Notes: generated from the sequence alone by a model not told the origin. A stretch of 64,000 bases of DNA from WLMZ01 sp038227995 (GCA_038227995.1 JBBRPP010000007.1:1-64000), one strand, 5' to 3'. Counted from the stretch's first letter, positions 51,766 to 61,447 are shown. Program-made: numbers and translations.

Positions 51766-54453
51766 ATGCGAGCAATTCGGGGACGGACGAACGAGATCGA
51801 CAGGGACGCGCAGCGACAGCCACGTCGATCGGGCAGAAGGCTGCGGGCGTTGTTGTGCGTCGCCGGCATCGTCGGTGGCGGGCTGTCGACGATCAACGCG
51901 GTCCCGGCTTACGCGGTCAACTACTGCGGCCTGCCCGAACTGACCCAGAACGTGTTCGGGCCGGGTGGCGCCGGCGAAGGATTGTGGACCAACCCTCTGT
52001 TCTGGTCGAACCACCATCTGCCGACGGCCGGCGACACCAACGTGTGCATCCCGGGCGGAACCGTGGCCATCGTCGACAGCAGTGTCTCGTTGCTCGGCAG
52101 CGCTGTCAGCTACGTGACCACGTTGCGGATCGAGGGTACGATCCGCGTCCAGGGTGGCGCCCACGTACTGTCCAACGGCGTCTACGGCGGCACCGAGATG
52201 GTCAACGGCGGTGTGATCCAGGTGCTCGGAAATTCGCGACTCGACCTCAACCCGGACCAGAACGGAGACCACCCGTTCCAGAACATCGGCAGCCTGGTGG
52301 GCGGTGGACAGATCCAGGTGCAGGCGGGCTCGTCGCTCTACCTCCAGAGGCCGCTGCTCAACAACGGCACGATCGACGTCACCGGGGGCGGCAAGGTCGT
52401 CGTCAACTACGGCAACCAGACCGTCGACTCATACAGCGGCACCGGCAGCATCATCGGCGGGCCGATGACGCTGATCGCCGGTGCGGTGAATCCCACCGGT
52501 GGCGGCCAACTCGCGATCAGAGCGATGCAGAACGGCGGCATCCGAGGAACGTTGGGGGCAAACCAGTCCGTCGACGTCGTGTGCGATTCCGCCTCCTCCG
52601 GCATCAGCATGTTCGGCGACGTCGTCAACAACGGCGTCATCCGACTCCTCCCACCGGTCGCCGGTGCCTGCAGTGCGACGCTGTTCATGAACCCTCAGAC
52701 AGGGGGGTCCAGCCTCACCAACAACGGAACCTTCGTGGTCGGCGATGCGAACCAACTCAAGGGCTACGGCTACTACGGGACCAGCACGTATCAGCCGGGT
52801 CTCTTCACCAACGGGCCGACTGGCACCGTCACCCTCAACGATCTGTGGAACGACGTCGGGACGACAACCAACAACGGCACGTGGACGGTCGCGCCGACCG
52901 GCACGTTCCTGTATTCCGGAGCGTTGTTCACCAACAACGGCACGTTCACCAACAACCACGGCTGCGATGCGGTCAAGCTGGCGAACAATGGCGTGTTGGA
53001 TCTCGTCAAGAGCTGCGCAACTCGGAGCAACTCGACCCTCGGCTCCAGCTCGACGCTGCGACTGCATGCATCATCGACCGGCATCACCAAGATCACCGGT
53101 GGCAACCAGACGTCGCCGATCGCGGGCACGCTCGACGTCGTCACGGATGCGGCCAACGCGCCGGCCGTCGGCACGAGCAGCGACATCCTGGAAACGGCGG
53201 CGACGGGCACGTTCGCCAACGTGACGAGTTCGACTGCGGGCTACACGTACGGGGCCACGTACCCCGCCAACGCCCGTCCGCAGGTAAAGCTGCTGTCGTA
53301 CACCGCGGTCGCGCCGATCAGCGCGCTGAATCCGGCCCGTCTCCTCGACACCCGACCCGACGGCGCCACGGTCGATGGTCAAGGCCAAGCGGCTGGTCTG
53401 CAGGGCGCCGGATCGAGCATCGAGGTGGCCGTCGCCGGACGCGGCGGAGTGCCCGCTGACGCCTCGGCAGCGGTCCTCAACGTGACGGTGACGGAGGCCC
53501 AGGCGCCGGGCTTCGTGACGGTGTGGCCGTGCGGCTCGACCCGCCCGAAGGCATCGAGCCTCAACTTCGTCGGTGGCTCGACGGTGGCCAACGGTGTGAT
53601 CTCCAAGATCGGCACCGGTGGCAAGGTCTGCCTGTACGTCTCCAACGCGACGCACGTGTTGGCCGATGTGGCCGGCTTCTTCTCGGCTGCCGCGCCGTAC
53701 GTGCCGTTGGTGCCCGCACGGCTCCTCGATACGCGGTCCGACGGCCAGACCGTCGACGGCCAGGGCCAGGCCGGCGGCATCGCAGCGCTCGGTTCCGTCA
53801 CACAGGTTCAGATCACCGGTCGCGCCTCGGTGCCCGGCGACGCCGCGGCGGCGGTGCTCAACGTGACGGTCACCGAGGCGACGGGGCCCGGCTTCATCAC
53901 CGTGTTCCCGTGCGGCGCGGCGACGCCCAAGGCGTCGAACCTCAACTTCGTGGCCGGCTCGACAGTGCCCAACAACGTGATCACCAAGATCGGTGACGGC
54001 GGCAAGGTGTGCCTGTTCGCCTCGCAGGCGACGCACCTCATCGTCGACATCGGCGGCTACTTCAAAGCCGGTTCGGCCTTCAAACCGTTGGTGCCGGCCC
54101 GCCTGCTCGACACTCGCGACGGCCAGCAGACGGTCGACGGGCAAGGTCAGGGTGCCGGCCTGCAGCCCGCGGGCGCAGTGGTCGAGGTCACGGTTGCCGG
54201 CCGTGCCGGGGTGACGACCGGCGCCACGGCCGCGGTGCTCAACATCACCGTGACCGAAGCCCAGGGACCTGGTTTCGTCACGGTGTGGCCGTGCGGCAGC
54301 GACCGGCCGAAGGCGTCGAGTCTCAACTTCGTCGCCGGCTCGACGGTGCCGAATGGTGTCATCGCCAAGGTCGGCGCCGGCGGCAAGGTGTGCCTGTTCG
54401 CCTCGAATGGCACGCATCTCATCACGGACGTGGCCGGGTTCTTCACCGGCTGA
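51766..54453 (+). CDS. Exported beta-rich protein with three C-terminal LLDTR repeats
   Basis: An 895-residue secreted protein. The long basic N-terminus (RRSGRRLRALL) leads into a signal helix ending near STINAVPAYA. Residues about 60-510 are rich in NNG turns (LTNNGTFVVG, TTTNNGTWTV), as in parallel beta-helix or adhesin-like proteins. Three repeats of about 126 residues follow, starting near 53311, 53698 and 54079, each with PARLLDTR, a hydrophobic strand LNVTVTEA, a WPCG or FPCG cysteine and a second cysteine in GKVCL. Each repeat ends in HLIxDVAGFF. Such repeats are common in cell-surface proteins of Acidimicrobiia. The function is probably surface attachment. Confidence 0.85.
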   Translation: MRAIRGRTNEIDRDAQRQPRRSGRRLRALLCVAGIVGGGLSTINAVPAYAVNYCGLPELTQNVFGPGGAGEGLWTNPLFWSNHHLPTAGDTNVCIPGGTVAIVDSSVSLLGSAVSYVTTLRIEGTIRVQGGAHVLSNGVYGGTEMVNGGVIQVLGNSRLDLNPDQNGDHPFQNIGSLVGGGQIQVQAGSSLYLQRPLLNNGTIDVTGGGKVVVNYGNQTVDSYSGTGSIIGGPMTLIAGAVNPTGGGQLAIRAMQNGGIRGTLGANQSVDVVCDSASSGISMFGDVVNNGVIRLLPPVAGACSATLFMNPQTGGSSLTNNGTFVVGDANQLKGYGYYGTSTYQPGLFTNGPTGTVTLNDLWNDVGTTTNNGTWTVAPTGTFLYSGALFTNNGTFTNNHGCDAVKLANNGVLDLVKSCATRSNSTLGSSSTLRLHASSTGITKITGGNQTSPIAGTLDVVTDAANAPAVGTSSDILETAATGTFANVTSSTAGYTYGATYPANARPQVKLLSYTAVAPISALNPARLLDTRPDGATVDGQGQAAGLQGAGSSIEVAVAGRGGVPADASAAVLNVTVTEAQAPGFVTVWPCGSTRPKASSLNFVGGSTVANGVISKIGTGGKVCLYVSNATHVLADVAGFFSAAAPYVPLVPARLLDTRSDGQTVDGQGQAGGIAALGSVTQVQITGRASVPGDAAAAVLNVTVTEATGPGFITVFPCGAATPKASNLNFVAGSTVPNNVITKIGDGGKVCLFASQATHLIVDIGGYFKAGSAFKPLVPARLLDTRDGQQTVDGQGQGAGLQPAGAVVEVTVAGRAGVTTGATAAVLNITVTEAQGPGFVTVWPCGSDRPKASSLNFVAGSTVPNGVIAKVGAGGKVCLFASNGTHLITDVAGFFTG
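53311..54450 (+). repeat. Three tandem coding repeats of about 380 bases
   Basis: The repeat units encode the LLDTR-type domains of the exported protein and start near 53311, 53698 and 54079. They are similar at the DNA level (LNFVAGSTVPN codons recur), so recombination between them could change copy number. Confidence 0.8.
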
Positions 54454-54490
54454 CCGGAATCACACAGTCGAAGGTCAGGTGGCGGGAAGC

Positions 54491-54540
54491 GACCGTTGTC
54501 ACCGGATGTTGCGCCTCGCGCGACAGCCGGTGACAACGTC
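54491..54540. terminator. Long hairpin between convergent genes
   Basis: GTTGTCACCGG (54495-54505) and CCGGTGACAAC (54527-54537) form a perfect 11-base stem, lengthened outward by GAC/GTC beyond one bulged base. The 21-base loop holds a second short hairpin. It lies between the ends of the exported-protein gene and the DUF3891 gene, so it can serve both. Confidence 0.7.
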
Positions 54541-54558
54541 GCGTCACGCCACAGTTGC

Positions 54559-55380
54559 TCAGCCGGCGCGGACCACGCATTCCAGGGTCGATGCCGTTGC
54601 CCGGCTGATCTCGCTGAGGAAGTCCTCCGGGTTTCGATATGGACGGTCGGGCACCACGCAAGCAGCGACCGGGAAGACGATGTTGTCGTCCACGAATGGA
54701 AATGGATCGATTCGGAGCGAGAACGCACCGTCGTTGGTGCAACGCAGCTCCGCGTGCGGGGCTTCGAGGTCCGCTGATACGGGGACCGGACCGATTCGCC
54801 CGTCGGCCGCCTGCCGGAACGCAAACTGCAGAGACAACCGGTCCCAAACCTGCAGAGTGAGGTACAGCCGGCGCACGGTCGGGTCGTCAGCAGCGTGTCC
54901 GCTCTCCGCGAGCGATGCGTGGCCGGTCGCTCCGAGCAGGTCGTCCTGGAGCCGTTGCATGTCATCGAGAAACTCGCGGACCAAGGCCTGCTCGCCGGCG
55001 TTGAAGTTCTGCTCGGCCAGGCGGAAGGTGCCGTAGCGGTCGTTGTACAGCCCGGCGCCGTGCATGCTGACGAGAATTCCCGCCATCGGGTCGTACTGCG
55101 CCGCGCGTTCGATTGCAGCCCGATACAGCGGCAGATGTTCGCGTGGTGGCAGCGCCAAGAACTGGTACGGCTGCTCCGACGTCGGGTCGATGGTCGGGTG
55201 TCGTTCCCACAGCGCCCAACCGTCGTCGTGGTGGGACGCCGCAAGGTGCGCCGAATGCTCGTGCTCGATGATCGGCGCCACTGCTTCGTTTCCCCAGTCG
55301 CGAGCGAACAACCCGGTCTGGTCGGCGTGATCGGTCTGGCGGACGACCATCAGACCATGAGCGACTCGGCTCAGGATCAT
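54559..55380 (-). CDS. DUF3891 family protein
   Basis: A 273-residue protein that starts with the DUF3891 signature (MVVRQTDHADQTGLFARDWG). His and Asp residues recur in EHEHSAHLAASHHDDGW, which looks like a metal site of HD-like proteins. The family has no assigned function. The ATG at 55380 overlaps the stop of the aminotransferase by 4 bases, so it is the last gene of the eight-gene operon. Its place there suggests a hydrolase or accessory role in the degradation of the imported nitrogen compound; this is inference. Confidence 0.75.
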   Translation of the reverse strand: MILSRVAHGLMVVRQTDHADQTGLFARDWGNEAVAPIIEHEHSAHLAASHHDDGWALWERHPTIDPTSEQPYQFLALPPREHLPLYRAAIERAAQYDPMAGILVSMHGAGLYNDRYGTFRLAEQNFNAGEQALVREFLDDMQRLQDDLLGATGHASLAESGHAADDPTVRRLYLTLQVWDRLSLQFAFRQAADGRIGPVPVSADLEAPHAELRCTNDGAFSLRIDPFPFVDDNIVFPVAACVVPDRPYRNPEDFLSEISRATASTLECVVRAG

Positions 55381-56579
55381 GCCGCTGACGCGCCCCCTGT
55401 CGACGCGATTGCTGTCATCGCCGCTTGCACCCCACCGGAGGTGATCGCAACGCCTTGGGCCGGCAGGATCAACTCGATCGCAGCAAGCGCCGAGATGATC
55501 ATCAACTCGTCGACATCGCCGAGATGACCGATCCGCAGGACTCGATCTTTGAGCCGACCCAGTCCGCCGCCGAGTGTCACGCCGAATCGATCGAGCAAGG
55601 CCGCCCGCACCGAGGAGTCGGCGACGCCAACGGGAAGCAGGATGGCGGTGACCGAATTGCTGCGAGCTGCCGGCGAACCGCACAACAGCGAGAGACCCCA
55701 ATGCTGCGCCGCGGCATGAACTGCGTCGGCGAGCCGTGCATGACGACAAAAGACCTCGGCCAGGCCCTCTTCGGCCAGCATGTCGAGCGCGGTGCGGAGA
55801 GCGACGATCATGTTCGACGCCGGCGTGTAGGGAAACGATCCCGTCTGGGCTGCGGCGAACATCGGGTCCCAGTCCCAGTAGGAGCGCGGCAGGTTCGACG
55901 CCGCCTTCGCGGCGCGAGCACGGTCAGAAACGGCGAGCAGCGTCAGCCCCGGCGGCAGCATGAGACCCTTCTGCGACGCCGACACCGTCACGTCGGCCCG
56001 CCAGAGATCGTGCTCGACCGGGACCGACGCCAACGATGACACAGCGTCCACCATCAGCAGCGCAGGATGACCGACGGCGTCGATCGCGGCGCGAACCGCT
56101 CCGATGTCGCTCGTCACGCCGGTGGATGTCTCGTTGTGGACGACGAGGACGGCCTTGATCGCGTGGGCTGTATCCGCGTCGAGGGCAGCGCCGATGAGAA
56201 CAGGGTCGATCGGGCCGTTCCACTCGGTCGGGATGGTGTCGACGATGAGGCCCATGTTGGTCGCGACGCGAGCCCACGCCGCGGCGAAGAACCCCGTTTC
56301 GCACGTCAGGACGCGGTCGCCGATGCTGAGCGTGTTGACCAGCGCTGCCTCCCATCCGCCGGTCCCCGAGCCGGGAAACACCGCGACAGGTTCCGTCGTG
56401 CCGAAGATGGGACGGATGTCGGCCAGCACGCTCCGAACAATCGCTTCGAATCTCAGTCCACGGTGATCGAGCGTGGGCTCGGCGAGAGCGCGGAGCACAG
56501 CGTCCGGCACATTTGTCGGCCCCGGCAGTTGCAGCAGCGAACGACCCGCACGACGGCCGGTCCTCGCGTCGGCACTCAT
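55377..56579 (-). CDS. Class V aminotransferase (alanine/serine/ureidoglycine-glyoxylate type)
   Basis: A 400-residue PLP enzyme of the AGXT/PucG branch. It opens with LPGPTNVPDAVLRAL, has FPGSGTGGWEAAL for the cofactor phosphate, D178 (LLMVDAVSSL) and the PLP lysine K204 (SASQKGLMLPPG). Relatives transfer amino groups to glyoxylate; PucG acts on ureidoglycine in purine breakdown. It overlaps both neighbours by 4 bases. In this operon an amino group freed from a ring compound might be moved to glyoxylate, which would agree with a purine-like pathway. Confidence 0.87.
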   Translation of the reverse strand: MSADARTGRRAGRSLLQLPGPTNVPDAVLRALAEPTLDHRGLRFEAIVRSVLADIRPIFGTTEPVAVFPGSGTGGWEAALVNTLSIGDRVLTCETGFFAAAWARVATNMGLIVDTIPTEWNGPIDPVLIGAALDADTAHAIKAVLVVHNETSTGVTSDIGAVRAAIDAVGHPALLMVDAVSSLASVPVEHDLWRADVTVSASQKGLMLPPGLTLLAVSDRARAAKAASNLPRSYWDWDPMFAAAQTGSFPYTPASNMIVALRTALDMLAEEGLAEVFCRHARLADAVHAAAQHWGLSLLCGSPAARSNSVTAILLPVGVADSSVRAALLDRFGVTLGGGLGRLKDRVLRIGHLGDVDELMIISALAAIELILPAQGVAITSGGVQAAMTAIASTGGASAA

Positions 56580-57259
56580 TGACCCATCTCGCTGCGAAGG
56601 AACTGTTGCTCGCCATGGGTCTCGATTGCTGCAAGAGCGAGGTCGAGATCACCCGACTCGATCGCTTGGAGCAGATCTCGATGTCGCTTCACGCCGGCCT
56701 CGCGGTCGGCCGCTGACTCGCGAGAAAGGTTGACACTCATCGCCAACTGCATCTGGTTCATGATCATCTCGTACGTGCTGCTGAGTCGACCGTGCCCGGC
56801 GAGCGCGATCAAGGCGAGGTGGAACTGGCGGTTGGCCTCGACGTACCGCGGGTGTTGCTGGCCATCGGATGCGGCCTCCATCTCAGCCACCGCGTGGCGC
56901 AGCGGTTCGAGCAGCGCCGGCTCCTTCACGGGTACACCCATGCGTACCGCGAAGTTGTCGAGCACGGATCGCAACGAATAGATCTCGCGGATGTCGGTGT
57001 CGGTGAGCTGCACCACCCGCGCCCCGCGTCGGGGCAGGCGTTCCAGCATGCCCTGCTGGATGAGGATCTGCATCGCCTCACGAATCGGTGGGCGACTGAT
57101 GCCGAGCTTGGACGTCAGCCACTCTTCGCGAACACGTTCGCCCGGTTGGATCGTTCCGCCGATCAGCAACTCGCGGATCTTGACCGTGGCCAGGTCGACC
57201 AGGCTCGGTTGTTCGATCCACGAACTGGAGTCGTCGTCGACGTCACTTGGCTTCGTCAT
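56576..57259 (-). CDS. GntR-family (FCD-type) transcriptional regulator
   Basis: A 227-residue regulator with an N-terminal winged helix (REEWLTSKLGISRPPIREAM) and a C-terminal helical FCD domain (DNFAVRMG, RQFHLALIALAGH, HRDLLQAIESGD). It lies inside the operon, overlapping the ring-opening hydrolase and aminotransferase genes by 4 bases each, so it is probably autoregulated. A TTGTAGACAA element of FadR type stands in front of the operon at 63589-63598. The ligand may be the transported compound or a breakdown product. Confidence 0.9.
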   Translation of the reverse strand: MTKPSDVDDDSSSWIEQPSLVDLATVKIRELLIGGTIQPGERVREEWLTSKLGISRPPIREAMQILIQQGMLERLPRRGARVVQLTDTDIREIYSLRSVLDNFAVRMGVPVKEPALLEPLRHAVAEMEAASDGQQHPRYVEANRQFHLALIALAGHGRLSSTYEMIMNQMQLAMSVNLSRESAADREAGVKRHRDLLQAIESGDLDLALAAIETHGEQQFLRSEMGQ

Positions 57260-58392
57260 CGGACCACCCGCCGCACGACGGCCGCAACCGGATTGCCGTC
57301 GGGTGGCCCCATGTGCGAATTCTGTTCGCCACCGGAGATGAACGCCATCGGCTCGCCGGTGACGCTGACGACGAGCGCGCCGCCGACCGCCTTGGCCACA
57401 TGATGTGCCTCATGATCGTCGAGCGCGGTGATTCGCCTGCCGCGCAGCATGTTGCTGCCAGGCAGCACGAACTTGGCGAAGACCTGACCCAGCCGACTGC
57501 GGTCCGCGTCGGTGAGGGCGCAACCGAAGTCGATGCCGGCGGACCGGATCGCGGACTTGATTCCTTCGACGTCCGCCATGTCTCGGGTGATGCCGTGGCC
57601 GACACGGAAGTCGCTGGCCGAGTCCGCGCTGTTGGCCAGCAGCAGCACCTCTCCGACGCGCTTCTCGCCGCCCGACGACGTCGCTGCGACCGATGAGAAG
57701 AGGTTCCAATCGCGGCGGATCATGTCATCGGTGAGCGCACCGCGATCGATCTCGCCGAGCGCGCACCCGACGCCGAGCGCGGCCGCGTCGTTCGACCAAC
57801 ACATCGACCCCATTGGTCCAATACCGTAGTCGCGGGTGACGACGGTCTTGCCCCGACTCGCAGCATCAGCGATGCCCGCCGCCGACAGAGCCGGTCCCTT
57901 GACGAGCACCATGTGCACGTCGGCCGGATCAGTGATACGTGCCGATGCCATCGCTTCCGCCACAGCCACCGCGACTTTGTCGACCTGGGCCGTGCGGCCG
58001 ATGTCCTCCGGAAGGATTTCGGTGGTGTGGGATCGTCCGACAACCAGCCCGACGCCGGGGAGGTCCTGTGGAATCTCGTCGACCTCGGTCTGCGTGATGA
58101 TCGTGACGTGAGGCGAGATCACGCCAGGTGTCCCGCCCGAAACTGCAATTGTGACCATGTCAGCGATTGCGTCGACTGCGCAACCGCGTGCAGCAGCGAG
58201 TGCCTGACGCAACGACGTATCGGCGAAGACGCGGGCGTAGTCGTTGAACAGACCCGATCCCTCCGACTTCGCGATCAGGGCGACCACTGACGCTGGGTCG
58301 ATCTCGCCCGACGTCATCGCCGCAGTGAACGCGCTCGTGTCGTTGGGGGTGAGCATCGGCACGACGGTGAGGCCGGCTCTGAAATAGGTCAT
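57256..58392 (-). CDS. Ring-opening amidohydrolase (cyanuric acid hydrolase/barbiturase family)
   Basis: A 378-residue protein of the three-domain AtzD/Bar family. All three Ser-Lys pairs appear: K42 and S85 (AVSGGTPGVISPH), K165 (LVKGPAL) and S240 (ATSSGGEKRVG), and K307 (FAKFVLPGS) with S353 (FISGGEQNSHMGPPDG). K42 and S85 carry the same numbers as in Pseudomonas AtzD as I recall it. The family opens cyanuric acid or barbituric acid rings by hydrolysis; which one, or another ring, cannot be read from the sequence. The ATG at 58392 overlaps the amidase stop by 4 bases. The amidase before it could hydrolyse the open-chain product. Confidence 0.92.
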   Translation of the reverse strand: MTYFRAGLTVVPMLTPNDTSAFTAAMTSGEIDPASVVALIAKSEGSGLFNDYARVFADTSLRQALAAARGCAVDAIADMVTIAVSGGTPGVISPHVTIITQTEVDEIPQDLPGVGLVVGRSHTTEILPEDIGRTAQVDKVAVAVAEAMASARITDPADVHMVLVKGPALSAAGIADAASRGKTVVTRDYGIGPMGSMCWSNDAAALGVGCALGEIDRGALTDDMIRRDWNLFSSVAATSSGGEKRVGEVLLLANSADSASDFRVGHGITRDMADVEGIKSAIRSAGIDFGCALTDADRSRLGQVFAKFVLPGSNMLRGRRITALDDHEAHHVAKAVGGALVVSVTGEPMAFISGGEQNSHMGPPDGNPVAAVVRRVVR

Positions 58393-59855
58393 TCTGATTC
58401 CTTCCACGATTGGATTGTGGGCCTGCTCGGGGCCAGCCACGGCGGCGCGATCGCTCCGCCGGTGATCTGCTCGATCCGCAGTGCTGTCCGCAGGACGAGC
58501 TCTTCTCGCCCGGGTGCCGCGATCACCTGCACGGAGATCGGGAGTCCCGCATCATCGGACCCGATCGGAATACTCAGCGCCGGCATTCCCAGAGCGGTGA
58601 CCGCGCGGCATTGAGCCATCAGGGCGAAGCCGGAGATGATCCTGCCGTCGACCTCGACGCTGCCGTCGATGTCGCACGCCGGCGCCGGGCCGACAGGGAA
58701 CAGCAGCACAGGCGTGCGCGTGAGCTGCTCGAGCACGCGGGCGCGACGTTGATCGATGTCGGCCCACAGTGCCGGGGTCGACGCGATCGACGAGGGCGCT
58801 GTCGCCAATGACGAACGGGGTCCGGCACCGACACGATCGAGTCTCGCGCCGACAGCGGCGCGCAGGTCGGCGAGCGGGTCGGTCGACCGGAGCGCGTTGA
58901 ACGAATCGTGCAGACCGTCGAACAAGCCGGGCAGATGTTGCACGATCATGCCGGCGTCTGAGAGCCGGGTGACGAGGTGGTGGATGCAGTCTCGAACGGC
59001 TGCACCGACCATCTCACTGTCCTCGGTGTCCAACCAACCGATCGCCGCCGGCGGGCCGTCGAGGTCGAACTCGGTGCGGGCCATCACGGCCAACACGGTG
59101 GCGATGTCGGCGACCGATCTGGTGATCGGCCCGACGACCTGGAAGTGCCGCTGGACGCTGCCGGTCGGGTCGGCCGACGAGCGGCCGTCCATGCGGCCAC
59201 CCACCTCTGGCAGTTGTCCCGTTCCGTCCACGAGCGCCAGCCCACCACGAATCGCCACCACGCCGCAGCATTGGGCCGGCCAACGCAGCGATCCGCCGTA
59301 GTCGGTGCCGACACCGAACACCGATGCGCCTGCAGCGACCAGCGCGGCCTCACCACCCGACGAACCTCCGGGACTGTGCTCACCGAAGGGGTTGCGGGTG
59401 ACACCGAACGCTTCGTTGTCGGTCGTCACACCGAACGCGAACTCGGGACAATTGGACTTTGCGATCAGGATCGCTCCGGCATCGCGGAGGCGGCGAACCG
59501 CGGCTGCGTCGACCTGCGGCACGTTGTCGCTGAAGGCACGGCTGCCGCACCGCGTGAGCACGCCTTCGGTGGCGATCACGTCCTTCACGCTGAACGGAAT
59601 GCCGCAGAGTGCCCCGGGCGCCTCGCCGGCAGTCAGTCGTGACTGCAGGCGCGCAGCTTCGAGCATGGCTCGCTCACGGCAGATCTCGACCGCGGCGTTC
59701 AACGTTGGCTGGACATCGTCGAGCCGGTCGAGGTGGGCTCGCACGACCTCGGCCACGCCCACGTCTCCACTGATGATTCGATCCCGTAGCTCGCCGACAC
59801 CGGCACCGATCGGGTATTGCGGTGCATCGACCATCGCCCTCAGTGCGAACGTCAC
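58389..59855 (-). CDS. Amidase-signature family hydrolase
   Basis: A 488-residue amidase with the Ser-cisSer-Lys triad: K91 (GIPFSVKDVIATEG), the serines S165/S166 (SPGGSSGGEAALVAAG) and nucleophile S189 (GTDYGGSLRWPA). Enzymes of this type hydrolyse linear amides such as 1-carboxybiuret or ureidomalonate after ring opening. The GTG at 59855 is chosen because it overlaps the permease stop by 4 bases; the long frame upstream is a shadow of the permease gene. No small AtzG-like subunit gene is seen next to it. Confidence 0.88.
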   Translation of the reverse strand: MTFALRAMVDAPQYPIGAGVGELRDRIISGDVGVAEVVRAHLDRLDDVQPTLNAAVEICRERAMLEAARLQSRLTAGEAPGALCGIPFSVKDVIATEGVLTRCGSRAFSDNVPQVDAAAVRRLRDAGAILIAKSNCPEFAFGVTTDNEAFGVTRNPFGEHSPGGSSGGEAALVAAGASVFGVGTDYGGSLRWPAQCCGVVAIRGGLALVDGTGQLPEVGGRMDGRSSADPTGSVQRHFQVVGPITRSVADIATVLAVMARTEFDLDGPPAAIGWLDTEDSEMVGAAVRDCIHHLVTRLSDAGMIVQHLPGLFDGLHDSFNALRSTDPLADLRAAVGARLDRVGAGPRSSLATAPSSIASTPALWADIDQRRARVLEQLTRTPVLLFPVGPAPACDIDGSVEVDGRIISGFALMAQCRAVTALGMPALSIPIGSDDAGLPISVQVIAAPGREELVLRTALRIEQITGGAIAPPWLAPSRPTIQSWKESE

Positions 59856-61447
59856 GAGCCCGAGATCTTTCGTCGCACACCGTTTTCCGCGAACCCGACA
59901 ACCATGTAGAGCGCAAGTGAGACAACGAGCAGCAACGCAATCGAGGTCCACAACTCGGCGTAGTTGCTGGTGATGATGTCGTACGCCATCGAGTGTCCGA
60001 GGCCGTGCCCGGTGATCAGCCATTCGGCGAGCACCGAACCGAGGACGGCCCCGGGCATCGATACCTTTGCAGCCGCGAAGAGCGAGGGCGTCGAGAACGG
60101 GATGCGCACATCGATCAGCGCCGCAAAGCGAGCGCCGCCGAAGCAATGGATGACATCGGTCGCCGACGACGGTGCCGTGCGCAACCCGCCAACGATCGTG
60201 ACCAGCGACGGCACGAACGTGACGACTCCTGCGATGATCGTCACGCCGACCACGCCGCGTCCGAACACGAGCCCCAGCAACGGGCACATCGCAATGAGAG
60301 GGACCGATCGCAGGACGATGACGAACGGCATCACCGCCGTTCCGACGCGGGGCACCATCACCAAAACCGACGCAACGATCACGGCGACAATTGTCCCCGC
60401 AAGCCAGCCGCGGCCGGCGTCCTGCAGCGTGCGCGTGAGGTTCTCGTCGATCACATGCCGACGGGCGATGGCTTTCGGACCATCGAACAGGTATCGCCAC
60501 ACGTCGCGCGGTGACTTGACGAAGTACGACGACAGTCCCGTCGTCTTGATCAGGACCTCCCACACGAGCAGCCCGAACACGACGGCGCCGACGATACGCA
60601 ACGCCGTCAGCGCAATCGTGGCCGGGACCGGGCGGCGAACACTGCGCCGGGTCAGACCGCTGTCCAGCGCGGCATCGACGTGCGCTCCGGCACGACGGGC
60701 CAACACCGCAGTGAGGCCGAAGGCGATCGCACACGCGGCGGTGCTGACGAGAGCGATGGCCCACGTACGCGGCACGTTCAACTGTTGCTGCGCCTGCAGC
60801 ATCACCACCCCGAGGCCACGGTCTCCACCGAGATAGTCGCCGATCATCGCACCGAGGATCGCTGCGGGCGCGGCGACGCACAGTCCGCTGGCGAGGATCG
60901 GAATGCTGGCGCGCACACGCACACGCGCCAACTGCTGCCACCGGCTGCCACCGAAGACCGTGATGACCTCCAATGACGTCGGCGACGCGGCGCGCAAGCC
61001 GGTGATCGCAGCGACCAGCGTGATGAAGAAAACCGACAAGGCGGACATGACCATTTTGGCTCCCCCGCCGCCGTACAGGACGACGAGCAGAGGACCCACG
61101 GCGATCGTCGGCACGCAGTACGTCGCGACGCCGAGCGTGGTGAGGGCGCCTTCGGTGACGGGTGCGACGAGGCAGATCGCAGCGAGCACGAGTGCGGCGA
61201 GGTTGCCGAGCAGATAGCCCTTCCACGCGATGCCAAGCGTCGTGCGAAGGTCGCTGAGGTAGTAGTCGTCGCGATGAGCCTGGCGCAGCACGGAATACGG
61301 CGCAGGAACCACGAACCTGCCAGAGAAGACAGTGACTGCGAGCAGCTCCCAGATGGCGATGATCGCAATGATGATCGCTGCGGAGATCATCGGGCCGCGG
61401 AGTCGGAACTTCGTCGGCGGTCGACCGACGAACTGGATCGCGGTCAT
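59852..61447 (-). CDS. Fused double ABC transporter permease
   Basis: A 531-residue membrane protein made of two permeases of the SsuC/TauC/ThiX type joined in one chain (about 1-265 and 266-531), each with about six helices. Each half has the cytoplasmic EAA loop that docks to the ATPase: VFGGSRWQQLARVRVRASIP and CFGGARFAALIDVRIPFSTP. In this transporter class two identical subunits usually form the channel, so the fusion gives a ready heterodimer. It overlaps the ATPase and amidase genes by 4 bases. Confidence 0.9.
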   Translation of the reverse strand: MTAIQFVGRPPTKFRLRGPMISAAIIIAIIAIWELLAVTVFSGRFVVPAPYSVLRQAHRDDYYLSDLRTTLGIAWKGYLLGNLAALVLAAICLVAPVTEGALTTLGVATYCVPTIAVGPLLVVLYGGGGAKMVMSALSVFFITLVAAITGLRAASPTSLEVITVFGGSRWQQLARVRVRASIPILASGLCVAAPAAILGAMIGDYLGGDRGLGVVMLQAQQQLNVPRTWAIALVSTAACAIAFGLTAVLARRAGAHVDAALDSGLTRRSVRRPVPATIALTALRIVGAVVFGLLVWEVLIKTTGLSSYFVKSPRDVWRYLFDGPKAIARRHVIDENLTRTLQDAGRGWLAGTIVAVIVASVLVMVPRVGTAVMPFVIVLRSVPLIAMCPLLGLVFGRGVVGVTIIAGVVTFVPSLVTIVGGLRTAPSSATDVIHCFGGARFAALIDVRIPFSTPSLFAAAKVSMPGAVLGSVLAEWLITGHGLGHSMAYDIITSNYAELWTSIALLLVVSLALYMVVGFAENGVRRKISGS

